Of a stretch of DNA of 64,000 nt, positions 59,539-64,000 are shown piece by piece (position 1 is the stretch's first letter; each line of letters begins with the position of its first letter). The DNA lies in assembly GCF_000165425.1 (NCBI RefSeq), contig NW_001799055.1:189804-253803 (forward strand). The letters are read 5' to 3'. A program made the position numbers and the translations under genes. The DNA comes from Paramecium tetraurelia (Eukaryota > Ciliophora > Oligohymenophorea > Peniculida > Parameciidae). The notes beneath the pieces are model-generated. The model made no database searches. It worked only from the letters and a program-made list of their open reading frames with translations, and was not told where the DNA came from.

Positions 59539-62143
59539 TCAAAATAATTTCTTTTAAAATTTTTAGAAATAAACATTCGGGAAGAGCAAATAGGGCATAA
59601 ATTTAGAAATTATGTCGTCCCTACTTCTTAAATTTGCTACATATATCATTTTATCATCATTATGTTCTGGATAGTAATCTGTATATGATTTCTTTTACTC
59701 AAAATTTTTCAACTCTTTTTTCTCAAACTTTTTGAAATTTTTGTATTTCATGATCAAAAATGATATTGCCTCTCTGTCTTTTGGAGGCAGATTCTTATAA
59801 TTCTTTAATTAATAGTATCTTTATTTCAATTAATCTTCAATTGCATCGTTAATTATGTTATCTTATTCAGGATCATAATTAATAATCTACTGGTTATTTT
59901 ATCTCACATAATCGATTGGATTTTAAGGTCTTCCTATTATACTTATTGAATGCTTTAAGCCTTGCACTTAATTGAAATTAAACGGATCATTAATATTCAT
60001 TTAAGAGTTTTTTCGAGACGGTGCTGCAGGTGAGGAATGCTATATGATAATTTTAGGGATTTAAATAAGAGTTTTATCTTCGCTTTATGGTTTTTCTTAA
60101 AAGTCAAAATGATATTTCTTGTAATATTCATTTTAAATCTTCTTCAAAATTTCTAGATCTAAAGTATTATTACACTTTCTGGTTTTTCTTGTAAATTTGG
60201 TTCTCCTTTATTTGTGATTGAATTAATATCTTTTAATGATAAGATCTTTTTATGGTATATAATGCAACATAGGACAGTTAATAATTGAATGTGAAGGTGA
60301 TTGACATGATAAACATTATTCATCCCAAACAATTTCCGAAAATTGTATTCCATCTCTTGTTTTGCAATAGAGTTCGAAATCTCTTGGAAATTCTTTAAGA
60401 AGTTGCATAAAATCATATCTACAAATCATTAGTAATTTCGAAAAGCCAACACTCTTATAGATTTCATTAGTGGGTATTCCTAAAACAAAGCTTTTAAGTC
60501 CAAAAGTTTCCCCTACCATAACTTACTTGATTTGAATTTTATTTTATCCCTCAGTACATACCGAAATTTCCCCTTTTTCAACATAACATACAAATTAATC
60601 TAATTCTTTACGAAATTCATTTTCTGGCAATAAATCAACAACACTTATTCGTTTTGATAAAGCTTTTTAAAATGGTCTACTAAATTAAGAAAAGAAGGGC
60701 ATTTCTCTAATAACTTGTGTGTTGACCTACCACATTAATTGTTCTTGTAGTTTTTCTGACAATTGATTTATGATGGCTTTTTCTTCCATAGTTTCCTCTT
60801 CTTGCTGTTACATCCAATATTGTTTCAAATACTATCGAATTTATTCTTGGAATGCATATGGAATTCTTTTTTTGTGTAAATAAGTATTAATGATTCTTAT
60901 ATTCTTTTTTTATAATTCTGTTTACGAGGTGATTTCTGAAATTACATTTCCGACTGTATTAATAGAGTATGGCAATTGAACACTGGACACCATAATTAGC
61001 AATATTGCTATAATTCGTTCCTCGTCACTTTTTGGTGTGATATCTCCATAACCAACTGTAAACATAGTGACACATGCATAGTAAAATGATGACAAATACT
61101 GAATATTCCACGACTTATCCAACAGATTTCGATCATCTATCCAACTATCATCTCTATATAGTTCACTAAATTGACCTCCCTAAATAAATTAGTAAATAAA
61201 TTACCCAAAACCAAAGACACCCGAAAATGTGGATCACATAAAATATTAACAATGTAAATTTGAATAGTTATAATATCGACGAAGCCTGTCTGGTGAAGTT
61301 TAGAGCCATTTCATATTATTTTCCTTTGTTCTGAACATTCTTATAATGTGATAAAAATAGTAATAGAATTAGGTAATAGGGATTTTGATTGATGTCTACT
61401 TTAGTATCCGTTGAGGCGGAATAGATGAACAGTATAAAAACTATAAAAGTTGATATCCACTCCAAACCAAACGACTACCATAATACGTTTTTAATTATTT
61501 AAATTCTTTTAGTAACAATTTAGCCAGCTTCATAAAATACAGTGTTCAAACTTATAAATAGATCCACCAATAATATAATTATCATTATCAAAGTGCTTAT
61601 GAAATAATTGCCAAATAATAATTATTCTTGAGTCCAACAGATGTCAACTGGAATCATGTATAAAAAATAGAGTCTTGCGATTGTGGCTAAGACATCCCAT
61701 ATAGTTTTGTATAAGCTTTAAGGATATATTAATGGAATTTTATTTATTTTCTTTGCAATCCATGAATATATTGGATGACAATAATTACTTAAATGCTTTT
61801 TAAGCACTTTATTGTTCTCATCCACACTTTGTATCATGGCTGAGTATTTTTCGTTCAATATTCTGTAATGGTATTCTTTAAAATGGATTTGAAAAAATTT
61901 CCGAGCTAACAATCGATCTATAAACATTTTGACATATTTGTTCTTGGTGGCCAGGTTTTTGTAGATGAGCTTCGATTGAAAGTCCTTTGTTGCTTATCTC
62001 GTTAGGAAACTGATCATCCTGTGTTTTAAGTTACTTTGCCTAGAGCTTTCGGTAACGTAGAGACTTTTCACATTTTTATTGAGAAAAGACTCTCTGCCAT
62101 CCTGATTCGAAGATTTAATATCCTATCTGCATGAGCTATACAT
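59539..62143 (-). CDS. CNBD-containing potassium channel, 859 aa
   Basis: ATG 62141-62143, TGA 59539-59541; one 25-nt intron, 860 codons. Six TM segments lie at about residues 140-400, then the pore: YACVTMFTVGYGDITPKSDE, whose TVGYGD is the K+ selectivity filter. After S6 comes a C-linker (IRIINTYLHKKRIPYAFQEQ) and a cyclic-nucleotide-binding homology domain (about 480-590; FVCYVEKGEISVCTEG ... VGETFGLKSFVLGIPTNEIY). Its phosphate-binding cassette lacks the Arg that contacts cyclic phosphate, so it may not bind cAMP/cGMP, as in EAG-type channels. The S4 region is weakly charged. Plasma or ciliary membrane K+ channel, controlling swimming behaviour by inference. The long C-tail is polar. Confidence 0.93.
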
Positions 62144-62260
62144 TTTATAAATTGATAATCAAATTAAATATATCAGATCATTATGCTAAGAATAATCTTT
62201 TTGAATGAAATATAAATACAATAATGTAAAAAAAGTGATATTTTAATATCAATCATATGC

Positions 62261-64000
62261 TCAATTATCTTTTTCAACGAAGCTTCCCCTAATAGTAGTA
62301 TTCTTGGCCTATCTGATACGATCAAAGAGAGTGAAATTGGTTTTAGTTCTTTTCATTTCTCTCATATCAAATTCCTGTCTTTTTTCGTTTTATTTTTCAT
62401 AATAAATATTAATCCTATCTATTACAATTTCAAGGTTGAAATCAGGAAAATAGAATTTCGACGACTTGGCATTGTCCATATCCATTTCAAAGTGGACTCG
62501 AACTATGTCTTGTATTCTCTTCTAAATTCCATCCATTGATTAGCCCACATGCACACTATTGCTATCTCCATTGTTATCATATTTGTTGTTGGAATCAACC
62601 AGAGCTGAATTACTAGGTACTCCAGCCGTATACACACTAGAACTATAGGCTTCATTGTTTAGAACACTTTTTTCTGCTTTCTTATTTGATTTATTATCAA
62701 CTTCCGATTGTTGGAAGAACTATAATAACTATGTGGTTTTTCTCCTTTTCTTCCTACGAGTGACTTCAATACTTTAAAATGTAAATTGAACAAATACTTG
62801 CTGGTTTTCTTGGAAATGATACTATTTTCCCTTGCCTCTATTCTTTGTTTGATTTCAATTTCCTATGAATAAGAGGGAGGTGATTGATCGAAATTAGTCT
62901 CACTTCCCTTACTAACTTGCTTTAATAAATGGTTCGCTTTATTATCTAGTTAATTTAAATATCAAATGAAAACCTAGATGCTAATTAGTGCCACTATCAA
63001 ATTCTAGCCATGATACTTTTCTGATTCCTATGTTTGGATTGTTATTGAGTTTGCTTTTGACTACCTTCAGTTTGCTATGTATATAATTTTGTGATCCTGC
63101 ATTGGCATTTTTAATTTTATCTTCCTCTTGAATCAAAGATTCATCCAAGAGATCAACTGGCCCATTGTTATTTTGATGATATTTCCCTTTCAATGATTGG
63201 AGAGTCTTGCCTCTATCTAAGCCTTGCAGTTTTATTCTATTAAGACTCCTTCTAAATTGACTGCCCTGATCCCAATCTAAGACGCTTTCCTAATAATCCA
63301 TAAGACAGATAGTTTTACATTTGTCATACTAGGCCGTTGACCATCTTTGAGAAAGATTGCTGTTTGATTTTAGGACTTTTGGTCAGCAGGTAACACAGTC
63401 TATATTGAAGGTTATGGAACTGGCTATTAAAGATTGTTTTCAAATTAGGACAATATTTTCTAATCTTTGAATAAGGAATTCTTCTTATTTCCAACCAACT
63501 TCTATAGTTCATCCTCCCTATCATTCAACTCAAAACCGAGATTAATCAGATAAGTATCATTTATTTCTCTTGAATATTTATCAATTGTACCTTTCCGGTA
63601 TTATATTGTTCAAGACTATATATCCCAATGCTGCTTCTTAGACATCAGGGAGATTATTTTTCCAATTCGATTTCGGCAATGTCCTATAAGGAAATACCAA
63701 TCGTTTATTAGTTTTCGTTTAAGCAAAAGAACTGGCGATTTTATTTTTGTTCGGTTACAGAAATACGAATGGGCATCTATAGAAATATTACAAATTAGAC
63801 TTACTAAATAAATCGATGAGTCCATCCGCATATTTCGCAGATCTAACCAAAACCCTTGTAATTGGAATTAAATAATAGATTGTCTTTAGCCAAACAGTAC
63901 TTCTCGAATTCCTCGTTGTTCTCTTATAGAATTAGATAGAATTGCTAATAACTAATTCAAAATGAATTCAAAATAATACTCCACAACTAATAATTGAGTA
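62261..64000 (-). CDS. 5'-truncated gene, large polar protein of unknown function
   Basis: TGA 62261-62263; the gene runs off the right edge. Introns placed: 29, 28, 29, 22 and a probable 28 nt at the extreme right (GTATTA...GAATTAG), each keeping one frame. Visible protein begins near NSIQFYKRTTRNSRSTVWLK, continues through basic and polar stretches (LPDVQEAALGYIVLNNIIPE; LQSLKGKYHQNNNGPVDLL; VDSNNKYDNNGDSNSVHVG) and ends in a charged helix (FNLEIVIDRINIYYEKQNEK) and RGSFVEKDN. No transmembrane segment is clear and no family was recognised. Same strand as the K+ channel, 117 bp upstream of its start codon. Confidence 0.7.

Noticed and set aside
1..64000. CRISPR arrays, bacterial operons, ribosome binding sites, tRNAs
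   Set aside because: None seen; the window is nuclear ciliate DNA. A weak tRNA could still escape reading by eye.

Overview
The window comes from the macronuclear genome of a ciliate, almost certainly a Paramecium. Three signs agree. (1) Open frames appear only if TAA and TAG are read as glutamine and TGA is the only stop; with that code, conserved proteins (eIF3b, APC6/Cdc16, Prp19, eL31, MCTS1, USP20/33-type, TTLL3-type) read through end to end. (2) The genes are cut by tiny introns, nearly all 20-30 nt, GTA...TAG or GTA...AAG. I placed about 80 of them, and in every gene called intact the spliced length is an exact multiple of three. (3) The DNA is strongly A+T rich with short intergenic spaces. 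All coordinates below are genomic and include the introns.

Layout. 1-5000: tail of one gene, a coiled-coil protein, eIF3b, a frame-broken gene and a small cysteine-rich secreted protein, all on +. 5260-7375 (-): a double cyclic-nucleotide-binding-domain protein. 7590-9474: two identical 171-bp blocks, each with a 5S rRNA gene on -, separated by a MaoC hydratase gene and a decayed gene. 9568-18010: compact housekeeping block (NOPCHAP1-like, APC6, an unknown conserved protein, eL31, MCTS1, Prp19, a RING protein). 18010-24568: sparse, with a Myb protein and an MFSD1-like transporter. 24569-38600: dense (membrane coiled-coil protein, Rdx/SelW-like protein, USP with a Ser in place of the catalytic Cys, MORN/IQ protein, CTD-type phosphatase, RRM protein, cold-shock protein, eL42 with a frame conflict, type I membrane protein, vacuolar sorting receptor). 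39152-48838 (-): one giant surface protein interrupted by a 718-nt run of N. 49409-64000: a degenerate F1-ATPase alpha-like protein, a TTLL3-like tubulin ligase, a probable ciliary protein, a P-loop protein, a frame-broken gene, a CNBD-bearing K+ channel, and a 5'-truncated gene.

How the genes relate. There are no operons; neighbours are mostly unrelated, as is normal for Paramecium. Themes that recur are translation (eIF3b, MCTS1, eL31, eL42, 5S rRNA), cyclic-nucleotide and ciliary or membrane biology (CNBD protein, CNBD K+ channel, TTLL3-like enzyme, MORN/IQ protein) and ubiquitin biology (Prp19, APC6, RING, USP).

The most unusual items are the F1-alpha-like protein without a Walker A motif (49409-50809), the USP20/33-type protein with Ser at the catalytic Cys position (26968-29697), and the ribosomal protein eL42 gene that needs a +1 frame change (35735-36086). 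All reading was done by eye. Intron borders and starts are supported by frame closure and family resemblance, not by alignment or RNA data.
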